Below are positions 47,775-56,145 of a stretch of DNA of 64,000 nucleotides, piece by piece. The translations under genes and the position numbers were made by a program. Below the pieces are notes generated by a model that saw only the letters and a program-made list of their open reading frames with translations, was not told the origin of the DNA and ran no database searches. The stretch is from assembly GCA_028280565.1 (NCBI GenBank), contig JANQLQ010000228.1, positions 1-64,000 on the forward strand, read 5' to 3'. Within the stretch, counting starts at the first letter, position 1. Every line of letters starts with the position of its first letter. This stretch comes from Fulvivirga sp. (GTDB lineage: Bacteria > Bacteroidota > Bacteroidia > Cytophagales > Cyclobacteriaceae).

Positions 47775-48821
47775 TTAAAATTTAAGTTCAACATTTTTTC
47801 CAGTGATCTCGAACTCCAGGTCGTACGTAAAACCCAAGCTATTCAAGACCTGCTCCAAGGTCTTATTTTCAAAACGCCCGTTCACCTTCCATTGCGAGTG
47901 AGGCTGACCGCTAGTTTTGATCTTTACTCCATACCACCGCTCAAGTGTTACAATTACTTCTTGCAGGCTGTTATCCTTAAATACCAGGATACCATCTTTC
48001 CAACCGAATGTGATCAGTGGATCAATCCTCACCTTTTCGATCTTATTGCCACCCTGGGAGATCATCAACCCCTCTCCAGGATCCAATACTTGTCCCTGGG
48101 AGTTGCTGTCGTTTAGTTTTTTGACTTTCACCTTACCGGTTTTTAGTGATATCTCCAGGCGGTCCTCACCATCGAAAGCCCTTACATTGAAGGAAGTTCC
48201 TAGCGCGGTGGTCACGATATCCCTGCTGATCACGTTAAATGGCCTGCTTACGTCGGGTTTTACCTCGAAAAAGGCCTCTCCCTCCACTCTTACCGTTCTG
48301 CTGTGTTTCCCGTAGTCAGAATCATAGGTTAGCCTGCTGTCAGCGTTAAGGATTACCCGGGTCCTGTCAGGAAGTAGTATAGTGGATTTACGCCCCTGCG
48401 GATTTTCCTTTTTAATTATGGCCAGTTGCTCATTTGCGTTCTCACTTGTTTCCTGTAGTGAACTCTTCCACCAAAGGACACCCAGGCAAATCAGCAGGAA
48501 TGACGCTGCTATTTTGTAAAATAATTTCGTTGATCGCAGGCGCTTTCTTTTAGGATCAAACTCCGAAGGACCTGTTTTTATCGAAGTTTGGGCGATAATA
48601 TTCGACAGGATCTTATCTTTATCCCCAGGCTTAAGCGGGAACTTCCGGTACTCCAAAGACCTTAAAAACTCGCGGGCAGCATTTACCAACTCCACTTTAT
48701 CCGGGTTATTCTCAAGCCGCTTGTTCCAAAAGAGATCCCGTTCGTAGGTAGGTTCCAGGATCCACTTTCTAAAGTCTTCATTGGCAAGCAACTCGATCAA
48801 TGTGTCTTTGTCGTTCTTCAT
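47775..48821 (-). CDS. FecR-family anti-sigma factor
   Basis: 348-residue inner-membrane anti-sigma regulator. The cytoplasmic N-terminus begins MKNDKDTLIELLANEDFRKW; one membrane span lies at about 101-118 (FYKIAASFLLICLGVLWW). The periplasmic FecR domain holds LPDRTRVILNADSRLTY and VEGEAFFEVKPDVSRPFNV, and the C-terminal DUF4974-like part contains LVFKDNSLQEVIVTLERWYG. It should control the ECF sigma factor encoded at 50619-51317 and be gated by the STN domain of the next SusC. Its 5' region carries an ~85-base sequence shared with the TlpA gene upstream, indicating co-regulation. Confidence 0.92.
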   Translation of the reverse strand: MKNDKDTLIELLANEDFRKWILEPTYERDLFWNKRLENNPDKVELVNAAREFLRSLEYRKFPLKPGDKDKILSNIIAQTSIKTGPSEFDPKRKRLRSTKLFYKIAASFLLICLGVLWWKSSLQETSENANEQLAIIKKENPQGRKSTILLPDRTRVILNADSRLTYDSDYGKHSRTVRVEGEAFFEVKPDVSRPFNVISRDIVTTALGTSFNVRAFDGEDRLEISLKTGKVKVKKLNDSNSQGQVLDPGEGLMISQGGNKIEKVRIDPLITFGWKDGILVFKDNSLQEVIVTLERWYGVKIKTSGQPHSQWKVNGRFENKTLEQVLNSLGFTYDLEFEITGKNVELKF

Positions 48822-48834
48822 ATAATGGAGGGTT

Positions 48835-48919
48835 CATCTCTATAAGTGCTCGACATGGAAAAGGACCTCAAAAAAATCAGAAAAATAAGGATGCCTGTCA
48901 AAAAGAATAGATTGAAGCC
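48835..48919 (-). promoter_or_regulatory. Conserved ~85-bp leader upstream of FecR
   Basis: The block starts 13 bases upstream of the FecR start codon and matches 50339-50423 without gaps at roughly 70% identity. Identical parts include CATCTCTATAAG, CCTCAAAAAA and GAAGC in plus-strand reading. Both copies lie upstream of genes read on the minus strand and contain A/T-rich runs followed, in sense direction, by a TATAGAGATG element. A shared ECF-sigma promoter with its start region is the likeliest reading; a common RNA leader is the alternative. Confidence 0.5.
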
Positions 48920-49064
48920 ATAGCCTTGATAATCAGCAGTAAAATAGCACTACCATGAGGAAAAACGGGTAAGCAAACACTAACGAAAATTCTCCTGCTC
49001 CCCTCCTTGAATGCCTTTCTTTTCAAAAGACCGGCTTAAAAGCCTGGGCTGCAGCTGAGTGTTG

Positions 49065-50207
49065 TTACCTGATTTCAGTGATATCAACGTGTAAAAGAGC
49101 AGGAACCAGCTCCAGCCCGTAGGTTGTTAGCAAATAGTTTTTGGCGCTGTCAAAAGACGCATGGGGAAACCTGAATTCAAATAAGCCATTTAATTTGGTT
49201 TTATCAGTAATATAGGTTCCAAATCTGTTTTCCAGTTCCCTCGCTAAATCCATCACCCCCACACCTTCCCCTTTCCAAAAGGTTCGACCAGCAGAAACCC
49301 CGGTACCATTATATACGTGTCTATGATTGATCGCATTGGCCCTAAAAGCACTGTCATTGCTTAATACCAGGTCAAAACCATTTACCTGCTTTGGTTTGAT
49401 CTTCATTTCAAGAGATAGCTCATCCAATAAAGCCCTAGTAATTGCCTTTTTAACATCAGCCCGTGATAATTCCTTTGGAATTTTAAAACGAATATCATAA
49501 CGATTCATATCCGCGACGAGGATCCTGCTTTTGCTTTTTTGAAGAAGAAATTCCAATACCTGGTCAAGCGATTGATTAACGATGCTTAATTCCGTCGGGT
49601 TGAACTGCATACCCGACGCTCCTTCCATATAGTTATTTTTGGAGATGGTAATGGGGTAACGAGGCTCCTGGTCCAATTCACTGACCCAATTTGATACAGA
49701 GGTACTTTCAAAGGTTAGCACTTTTGAATAATACTGTTTTTCGAGTACCACATCGATCAGCCCGGTGTCCAGGTGCGAGGGATACCCTGCCCACCGCAAA
49801 ATGCCCTCTTTATCGATCAGAAAGGTCGTAGGATAACCCCCTACCTCAAAGGCTTTTATCGTTTTGTAGGTACTGTCCACGCCTATGTTCGCAAACATGA
49901 TCTTCTTAGAAAGAAACTCCTGTATCCCAGGCCTTTTTTCATAGGTAATCGCAACGAAAACTATACTATCGTCTTTATAACGTTCGGCTAGTTCGTTCAA
50001 ATGAGGGATGGTGTAAACACATGGGGCACAATGTGTGAACCAAAAATCCAAAACCACCGCCTGGCCTTCCATTTTCTTAAAGTCCTGGTGCGGATTATCG
50101 ATCCATTCGTCTACCAGGATTGCAGGAGCCTTTTTGCCAATTTCTGTTTGAGCAAGAACATCCAAGGCAATCAATACTAAAATATTCGTGAGTATACTTC
50201 TTGTCAT
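49065..50207 (-). CDS. TlpA-like thioredoxin fused to a DUF3738-like domain
   Basis: 380-residue exported protein (signal peptide ending DVLAQ20). The first half is a TlpA/redoxin fold: VVLDFWFTHCAPCVYTIPHL with redox pair C60 and C63, then VGGYPTTFLIDKEG with the cis-proline. The second half (about 190-380) resembles DUF3738/TIGR03435: a glycine-containing ground (MEGASGMQF), FDLVLSND, then VMDLARELENRFG, YITDKTKLNGLFEFRFPHAS and the ending LELVPALLHVDITEI. TlpA proteins are common near SusCD loci in Bacteroidota; the C-terminal fusion is less usual. It lies between the sigma and FecR genes and shares their orientation, with a leader like that of FecR. Function may be periplasmic thiol exchange or sensing; the DUF3738 role is unknown. 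Confidence 0.85.
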   Translation of the reverse strand: MTRSILTNILVLIALDVLAQTEIGKKAPAILVDEWIDNPHQDFKKMEGQAVVLDFWFTHCAPCVYTIPHLNELAERYKDDSIVFVAITYEKRPGIQEFLSKKIMFANIGVDSTYKTIKAFEVGGYPTTFLIDKEGILRWAGYPSHLDTGLIDVVLEKQYYSKVLTFESTSVSNWVSELDQEPRYPITISKNNYMEGASGMQFNPTELSIVNQSLDQVLEFLLQKSKSRILVADMNRYDIRFKIPKELSRADVKKAITRALLDELSLEMKIKPKQVNGFDLVLSNDSAFRANAINHRHVYNGTGVSAGRTFWKGEGVGVMDLARELENRFGTYITDKTKLNGLFEFRFPHASFDSAKNYLLTTYGLELVPALLHVDITEIR

Positions 50208-50338
50208 GATTACTTAAAGATCAATTTGTATTGTGTTACGCTTTTCTTTTTATTTTGCCAACTTTAGATTGGTAATGTTCTATTGTTTGCTCAATAAGCC
50301 TTTAGAATAAATACAAAACTTCCAATTAATAAAGGCTC

Positions 50339-50423
50339 CATCTCTATAAGCGCAAAACAGCTAAAAAGGCCTCAAAAAATTTAAAAAATCAGGATAGCTG
50401 GTAAAAAGGGCAAATCGAAGCTT
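50339..50423 (-). promoter_or_regulatory. Conserved ~85-bp leader upstream of the TlpA-DUF3738 gene
   Basis: Second copy of the block found at 48835-48919, here 131 bases upstream of the TlpA-DUF3738 start instead of 13. Conservation extends across A/T-rich and mixed sequence, so it is more than shared base composition. It implies that the TlpA gene has its own transcription start under the same control as FecR. Confidence 0.5.
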
Positions 50424-50489
50424 TAGAATGAACTTAGTTCGATTTAATATCATGGTAGCCTAGGCTTAACATAATTCACAGTCTTTAAA

Positions 50490-50585
50490 TTGGGGGGTAG
50501 CTTCTGTTCGTTCTACGACACGGCAGATCCCGGCTCTCGCAATGAGCCTTCCTACAGCCACCGGCGCGGAATGACGTTCCTTTTT
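50490..50585. repeat. Palindromic intergenic repeat, CGTCATTCC type
   Basis: Read on the minus strand it begins CGTCATTCCGCGCCGG. It contains a perfect five-pair stem, GGCTC (50532-50536) against GAGCC (50544-50548). The G/C content is well above its A/T-rich surroundings. The opening resembles the ends of the repeats at 15717-16186. Confidence 0.5.
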
Positions 50586-50618
50586 TAACCGAGTTCAGGT
50601 TAATGGTAATAAACCTTT

Positions 50619-51317
50619 TTAATCACCCGGACTGTCGATCATATACATCAACAAAGGTAAGATAGCAGGACTCTCTGCCGCAGCCATGAAAACAGCAATA
50701 ACAAAAAGTTCTTTTAATTTTCCCAAGGCTTTATAAAGCAAACTCCTCGCAGATTTTACATGCTCATATCCCATGAGCTCTGCGATGGATCGATAATCCA
50801 TATTTTGATAGTAGAAATAATAGATTATCTCTCTTTCTTTGAAGGAAAGCTTTTTAATGCTCATTCTCAGACGCTCTTCCCTTAATTCCCTGGTCTGAAG
50901 ATTAACAATATTTTCTTCCGTAGAAGGTACGGGAACAAACATGTTTCCCTTCACAGCGTCCATGGATTTATGAGTAAGATCTTTTTTAAGGTAAGACATT
51001 AGCCTGTTCCTACAAGATCTGAGTAAATAGAGCTTGATGTTATCCGTAACGGAAATAGATTCTCTTTTACTCCTGGTAAAGATAAAAAGGTCCTGCACGC
51101 AGTCTTTGATGAGGTCCTCGTTTTGTGTAAACTGGTAACAATAGTTAACCAGCAGCTCAAAATACTGCTGGTAGATAAAAACAAAAGCAGCCTCATCCCC
51201 ACGCTTAAAGGCTTTCCATATTTCAATATCGCTTTTACCTTGCTGGCTTTTTTTCCCATGGCGTAGATCACGGGCGTTTCCGCCGAGGGTCAAATGATGT
51301 TTCTTTTTATCATTCAT
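50619..51317 (-). CDS. ECF-type RNA polymerase sigma factor (FecI-like)
   Basis: 232-residue sigma-70 family factor of the extracytoplasmic-function group. A basic, poorly conserved N-terminal ~28 residues precede region 2 (EAAFVFIYQQYFELLVNYCY; NEDLIKDCVQDLFIFTRSKR), and region 4 is IKKLSFKEREIIYYFYY followed by MDYRSIAELMGYEHVKSARS. A short hydrophobic tail (AVFMAAAESPAILPLLMYM) follows, as in the first sigma factor, which also ends in a hydrophobic stretch. First gene of the long minus-strand mannan array; predicted partner of FecR at 47775-48821 and likely activator of the SusCD operon. Confidence 0.9.
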   Translation of the reverse strand: MNDKKKHHLTLGGNARDLRHGKKSQQGKSDIEIWKAFKRGDEAAFVFIYQQYFELLVNYCYQFTQNEDLIKDCVQDLFIFTRSKRESISVTDNIKLYLLRSCRNRLMSYLKKDLTHKSMDAVKGNMFVPVPSTEENIVNLQTRELREERLRMSIKKLSFKEREIIYYFYYQNMDYRSIAELMGYEHVKSARSLLYKALGKLKELFVIAVFMAAAESPAILPLLMYMIDSPGD

Positions 51318-51607
51318 TCACCAACCAGGTTTTTATTCTTTGGATTTGTCGCAGCAAGCCTATAATTGGTTTGATAACAACAAGATAATCAATATTTTAC
51401 AAATATTACATTTGTATCATAGGACACCCGGATGCTATCCCCGGGTAAATAAACATCAGCACCTCCCGTACCCCCTGGATACCCAATATAAACAAAGCAA
51501 ATCAAGGGGACAACAAATAATAACTGCACGCTTCCGGCCAGGTCAGTAATTATGCCCTGTGTGGCGTTGACACTTTTGTGTAGTGGCTATTGGCGACATA
51601 ACTGTCT
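51318..51607. other. Gap between ROK kinase and sigma factor genes
   Basis: A 290-base stretch marking the boundary of the two mannan loci. It must contain the sigma factor promoter. I see no gene, no strong hairpin and no repeat in it. Confidence 0.5.
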
Positions 51608-52495
51608 TTAGCAGTGTCTAAGGCCTGAAATTTGAAAATACCTGTTGCAGGCTGCCCCGACGATGGTCGCTTTCTCACCCAAATAGGAGATCTCAATGGG
51701 TATTGAACAGCCATATTTTTCCAGTTCTATTTTTAATGTGGGCAGAAAATAGTGGTGAGCCTTAGCGATGTTTCCCCCGATAACAATGACTTCCGGGTGA
51801 TCCATTTTAATGAAAATCCCTAGAAATGCAGCCAGGTTCCCAGCAAACTCCTTAAAGATCAGCTCCAATATAGTATCGTCCTTGCTTTGCTCTATCATCT
51901 CCTTGACCCCACTGATTATTCGACCCGTTTTCTCATGATAAGACCGGACAAACCACCGGGTAGAAATGTATTCTTCTATAATGCTTTCCTTGAAGGGGAT
52001 ACACCATAGATCGGCGTCTTCTGCCATGCCTTTATGAAATCGTGCACTACCAAGGCCTGTTCCCAGGGTGAGACCAATGGCACTGGCAGCCTCTTTTGCC
52101 GCCCCACAAGCCGTTTCCCCCAAAAGATAACATGCCGCATCGTTGGCAAAAGAGATGCTGTCAGCTGATATGTCCAAGGCATGCGCCAACAGTATTTTAA
52201 CATTTTGCTGGTATAGCACATCATATTTACCCTGGTCTTTCACCAGGGCAATACCTTCCTTGTAATTGAAAGGCCCGGGAATCGCTATACCAATCCCACT
52301 GCCGATCTCCTGCACAGGACGAACCTCTTTGATACACGTGGCCCATGTAGATATGATCTCCTCAATGCTGCCAAAGGCATTGACTGATCTACGTCGTAAG
52401 GATTTACCAGGACACTTTTTCTCATTTATATCCACTAGCCCGGCGGTAATGTGAGAACCGCCTATATCTACTCCAATCACCTTGTTATCTTTCAT
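51608..52495 (-). CDS. ROK-family sugar kinase
   Basis: Cytoplasmic ATP-dependent sugar kinase of the ROK family, 295 residues from ATG 52495 (the frame has an ATG six codons further up). It shows the phosphate-1 motif VIGVDIGGSHITAGLVD, the sugar-binding segment ISFANDAACYLLGE with the catalytic Asp, and the phosphate-2 region GLTLGTGLGSARF. The usual zinc-binding cysteine cluster of many ROK proteins (CxCGxxGC) is missing; only one Cys is in that area (ADLWCIPF). As the last gene of a mannan locus it probably phosphorylates imported mannose, or another hexose released by the enzymes. It is not a ROK repressor because there is no N-terminal helix-turn-helix. Confidence 0.88.
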   Translation of the reverse strand: MKDNKVIGVDIGGSHITAGLVDINEKKCPGKSLRRRSVNAFGSIEEIISTWATCIKEVRPVQEIGSGIGIAIPGPFNYKEGIALVKDQGKYDVLYQQNVKILLAHALDISADSISFANDAACYLLGETACGAAKEAASAIGLTLGTGLGSARFHKGMAEDADLWCIPFKESIIEEYISTRWFVRSYHEKTGRIISGVKEMIEQSKDDTILELIFKEFAGNLAAFLGIFIKMDHPEVIVIGGNIAKAHHYFLPTLKIELEKYGCSIPIEISYLGEKATIVGAACNRYFQISGLRHC

Positions 52496-52576
52496 ATTGT
52501 TACTATTTGTCATCTTTCAATCTTATTGGCCTGTAACCGATTGATCTTTTTGCCATTAAGGGATATCTCTTTTACA

Positions 52577-52873
52577 TTATCTCACAATTACTTTGCGTAG
52601 CTCTACCATATTATGGAGCACCAATTGCAGCAGGTAAGTACCTGGAGCTAAATTGCCGGTCAGGATCGAAACTCCAGGGCTGAAAGCTGTGGGCCTCGAA
52701 AACACACTTTCTCCCAGAAGATCCGGTACGTGAAACTCTGCGTGATCAGCGTCAGCTCTCAATTGTATCTTGAGGGAATACCCTTTACTGACAGGATTAG
52801 GATAAACCTGCGCGAGATTGTTCGTAGCCGTAATGTGATTATGGTTTATCCCGATCACAACCGGATCAAATAA
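52577..52873 (-). pseudogene. T9SS type A sorting domain severed from the GH78 gene by a frameshift
   Basis: This frame encodes NLAQVYPNPVSKGYSLKI and ends GTYLLQLVLHNMVELRKVIV, a full type A T9SS C-terminal sorting domain with no signal peptide or start of its own (only an internal GTG). It begins a few bases before the stop of the GH78 frame (TGA at 52866-52868) and is in the +1 frame. Reading across with one base skipped in the overlap 52866-52873 gives a continuous protein. It is therefore the lost 3' end of the upstream gene, through a real one-base mutation or a sequencing error. Without it the enzyme could not be exported by T9SS. Confidence 0.85.
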
Positions 52874-55703
52874 CTATCGAGGTTGTCTTATCATTGAATC
52901 CATCATCTACCAAACACAAATTATTATCCAACAGGACCTGGGTACTGCCTTTAAAATTATCATGCTCGTACAAAACAGCATGATAACCGCTTTGTACTTT
53001 GACGGATGACAACTGATTGTCCATAATACCCAATGCCTGTAGCTGGCTAAGGGTATAACTTCCCGTACCCAGTGAAACAGCAGATCCACCGTAGGAGCAG
53101 TCTTCATACAACGTAACAGGATGAAAGACAGATACTATGGTCCAATTCCCGGGCTGGAACCGGTATTTGATATACTGACCGTCCTCTGAATCGTAGCTTA
53201 CGCCAGGAACACCTTGTACAGATTGCCCGTTTTGCCAGGTCACTTCGCCATTAACCTCGATCTTCGATACGGAGCCTGGGGCACCTGGGATGTTCCTGGG
53301 GATCCCCACTACGGCTTCAGTATTAGGAGGAGAGACCAGGGTCTGGGTAAAAGTACCCTCATCATTTTTAACATAAGAGGCGGTGATATTACCTTTTACT
53401 GTAGGAATAACACTGGATATTTCGCTAAGCCCCGCATCCTGTGGCTCGAAAATATACTCGGAGTATGCAGCTTGGGCTGGACGGATCCCAAGGGTAAATG
53501 CACTCATATGATACAGCGGACCAGCGGACCAGGCATGATTGTTACTGTTCTTGGCGGGAAATTCCTCCCAAAGCGTTGAAGACCAGCTGCTGATCATGTC
53601 AGAGAATCTCGCTCTCATACGGTCAAGTGCCCCAACTGGGTCTAGCCTTGACATGGCCAGTTCTACATACATTTCCTGGTACGGGCTTGCATCATAACGT
53701 GTTTCCAGCACATCCAGGACACCGGCCTTTTTTGACTCATCCACCCTCCTGGCCAGGACTGCCCAGGCATTGCTCCGGTCATCAACAACGGCCGACTGTT
53801 GTCCGTTCAGATTATGAAAACAGTACGCGCTACCATTCCAGAAGTAGTCATTGAAGTTGTTTTTTACAGGTGTTAGAAGATTTTCATAATAGGAAACATC
53901 TGCTGTTTGGCCCAGTGCCTCAGCAATCTTCATCATATTTTCCAACAATACGATGTAGCTGGCATTCACCACAGTATTCGCACTTCCGGTTACCACATCC
54001 TTGTTATCCCCCCAGTCGATCCAGTTCCATAAGTCCCAGCCTTGTCCAGGCTGAAGGATCAGCATGCCATCACTGTTGGCTGTACTGACACAGTATTCAA
54101 TGAATGTTTTGGTTTGTGGATAAACCTCCTGGAGTAAGGCCAGGTCACCGGTATACAAGTAATACTCCCATAATATGGCTACTGCCGCAATATTCTGATC
54201 CGGTAAATGAAATTTATTTCCCGGGGCCGTTGTATAAAGAGAGCCATTTGCTTTTTGCGTGTTAAATAACTCACGAAAACCCTTTTGGGCAAGCTGGTTG
54301 CTTCGTTCGTCATACAGGTAAAAAGAATAGAGGATCTGCTCCGATACATCACCCCACCACTGGCCCCGTTCCCGGTTGGGGCAATCGTAAAAGATATCAC
54401 GCATACATACGTAAGAGGTGTTTTTACATTTTGTCCAAAGCAGGTTTAACTGGGGGTCGCTACTGGAAAAGTTTCCTACAATATCAGCGTCATACCCGGT
54501 CTGCCTGAACTTCAGGTCCATGATACTTACAGGGCCTGTCACATTGGTAAATTCATATTTTACTGTATGATCACTTGAGTTTTGCCAGGCAAAGCATTCA
54601 AACTCCTGTACACCGTCTTTGGTTATGTATTCCTGGTGGTAAAACTCATTCAAAATAATCCTGATCCTTACTCCAGCCGGGGCATCTACTTTTAGGTAAG
54701 GATTCCCCTGGATATTGATGCCCAGATCACCAGTAATTGTACCATCCGCGCTGACTGTCGCTGGCAGATCAGCTTGATTAAGATATGCTGACAGTCCAAA
54801 ATCTTTCCAAAGGGGTATGGTACGATGGACGAGGTTATTCCACGGAGTTACAGGAGGCACGCCTTTGCTTACGGCACTACCCCATGAATCATCGTTGAAT
54901 CCCAAGGTATACCAACCTGGCATTTCACCCTGTGCATCATAGTTCACAGGCCATGCTACCCATTTGAAATCGTTCCATTGTCTCATTTGATTATTTTCGG
55001 AACCATAGCGCACGTCTGACAACCCGGGCAGGGCAAATGATTCATTTTCATTGGCACACAGGAGCCATTCACTGGTACCTTCAAGCCGGTAATACCCTTG
55101 TTTTACAACGCCAAAGATCGGATCCCCAAAAGTCGCATTGTCAAAAGTGATAGTTCCCGTGACATCATTGAGATAACTGAACGTTCCTCTTACAAATGCA
55201 GGATGCTCCGTTACCTTCCATGAATCATCCGAAATGACCTGGGACGGACTCGATCCCACTAAATCGGATTGAAACAAAAACCCTCCATGGCCTGTCAGTA
55301 TATGTGAATAGCCCTCTTCACCTCCCTTGTGCCAGGCCAGGGCAGCAATAATGTTATCCCCGTCCTGCAAATAGGCTGATAAGTCTATTTCATCATAGTA
55401 CGTATTGTTTAGGTCCGGACGGGCATCAAGCCCTCCACCCCTGACCACTAGCTGGCCATTAACATACAACCAGTAGTTGTTCTCTGCTGCAATTTTTGTT
55501 ATGGCACTTGTGGGCTGGCCACTGAGTGTTACTTTCTTTCTTAAGGCCAGCCATGTATTGTTGGGGCCCTGTGCTGAAGTCCATATCCAATGGGCGGACC
55601 AATCGACCTGCGCTGACGCTCCGGGGAAATTAAATACACATGAAGCACATATGACTGTCGCAATCGTTAGCGCTTGTACTAAAAATTCGTTTCGCTTTTT
55701 CAT
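52866..55703 (-). CDS. GH78-family alpha-L-rhamnosidase with beta/gamma-crystallin-like C-terminus (frameshifted 3' end)
   Basis: 945-residue exported enzyme from ATG 55703; the frame is open upstream but only this start gives the signal peptide (TIATVICASCVFNFPGASAQ). N-terminal beta domains begin DWSAHWIWTSAQGPNNTW. The catalytic motif YDCPNRERGQWWGD gives D440, E445 (predicted acid), W449 and D452, with the spacing of Bacillus RhaB; E713 in STLWEEF is the probable base. The C-terminal ~85 residues form a beta/gamma-crystallin-like pair (LYEDCSYGGSAV; LYEHDNFKGSTQV). The reading frame stops there and the T9SS sorting domain continues in the +1 frame. It is the only rhamnosidase in the right-hand mannan locus. 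Confidence 0.88.
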   Translation of the reverse strand: MKKRNEFLVQALTIATVICASCVFNFPGASAQVDWSAHWIWTSAQGPNNTWLALRKKVTLSGQPTSAITKIAAENNYWLYVNGQLVVRGGGLDARPDLNNTYYDEIDLSAYLQDGDNIIAALAWHKGGEEGYSHILTGHGGFLFQSDLVGSSPSQVISDDSWKVTEHPAFVRGTFSYLNDVTGTITFDNATFGDPIFGVVKQGYYRLEGTSEWLLCANENESFALPGLSDVRYGSENNQMRQWNDFKWVAWPVNYDAQGEMPGWYTLGFNDDSWGSAVSKGVPPVTPWNNLVHRTIPLWKDFGLSAYLNQADLPATVSADGTITGDLGINIQGNPYLKVDAPAGVRIRIILNEFYHQEYITKDGVQEFECFAWQNSSDHTVKYEFTNVTGPVSIMDLKFRQTGYDADIVGNFSSSDPQLNLLWTKCKNTSYVCMRDIFYDCPNRERGQWWGDVSEQILYSFYLYDERSNQLAQKGFRELFNTQKANGSLYTTAPGNKFHLPDQNIAAVAILWEYYLYTGDLALLQEVYPQTKTFIEYCVSTANSDGMLILQPGQGWDLWNWIDWGDNKDVVTGSANTVVNASYIVLLENMMKIAEALGQTADVSYYENLLTPVKNNFNDYFWNGSAYCFHNLNGQQSAVVDDRSNAWAVLARRVDESKKAGVLDVLETRYDASPYQEMYVELAMSRLDPVGALDRMRARFSDMISSWSSTLWEEFPAKNSNNHAWSAGPLYHMSAFTLGIRPAQAAYSEYIFEPQDAGLSEISSVIPTVKGNITASYVKNDEGTFTQTLVSPPNTEAVVGIPRNIPGAPGSVSKIEVNGEVTWQNGQSVQGVPGVSYDSEDGQYIKYRFQPGNWTIVSVFHPVTLYEDCSYGGSAVSLGTGSYTLSQLQALGIMDNQLSSVKVQSGYHAVLYEHDNFKGSTQVLLDNNLCLVDDGFNDKTTSIVI

Positions 55704-55756
55704 AGGTAATAGGGTCAGAATGATGGGTTTACTATTTTCTATTTTAGAATTACACG

Positions 55757-56101
55757 CTACTTTATGATCACTTGGCTCGTATTGATCCGGCCACCGTTCT
55801 CTGCCAGGTAAAGAATACTGCTCCAACTGTTGACAAGAGTATTCATACGGGTTACATACTTGCCATCATTCGTTCGTAGATAAGCATCCACCAACACATC
55901 CCGTGCATGGGCATTCCACCAGTAATGAAAATAGGTATTGCCGGTTCCGCTGTTCTCGATATAGTAGCTGCCCTTGGATGATCTGAATGAATTGTGCGGC
56001 TTATCCTGCGCAAGGTCAGCCAGCGTGGCATAACTTTCGTTTTGAGCGATGGCAGTCTTACTTAGCATGATCCCCATTAACAAAGGGTAATTTTTTTTCA
56101 T
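55757..56101 (-). pseudogene. GH76 remnant: N-terminal fragment joined to the end of a T9SS domain
   Basis: 114 residues with intact signal peptide (LLMGIMLSKTAIAQ). Residues 57-93 (TYFHYWWNAHARDVLVDAYL and onward) align well with residues 71-107 of the GH76 at 60067-61203 (EFFNYWWNAHMVDVLLDGYL). Homology stops about a dozen residues before the catalytic Asp pair. The last ~18 residues (LYLAENGGRINTSQVIIK) look like the final strand pair of a type A T9SS sorting domain. An in-frame internal deletion of a secreted GH76 explains both halves. It cannot be catalytic. It lies between the GH125 and GH78 genes, the natural place for a GH76. Confidence 0.75.
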
Positions 56102-56145
56102 GGTCCCAGGTTTTTGTGTAACATATTTTCATTCCATACCCCTCA

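Larger units (their letters stand above)
50208..50618. other. Gap between sigma and TlpA genes with leader repeat and hairpin repeat
   Basis: No gene is supported in these 411 bases. It contains the leader copy (50339-50423) belonging to the TlpA gene and, at about 50490-50585, a dispersed palindromic repeat. Confidence 0.6.

Noticed and set aside
53627..54088. Pro/His/Ser-rich plus-strand frames opposite the second GH78
   Set aside because: They are antisense shadows of a gene with clear catalytic motifs.
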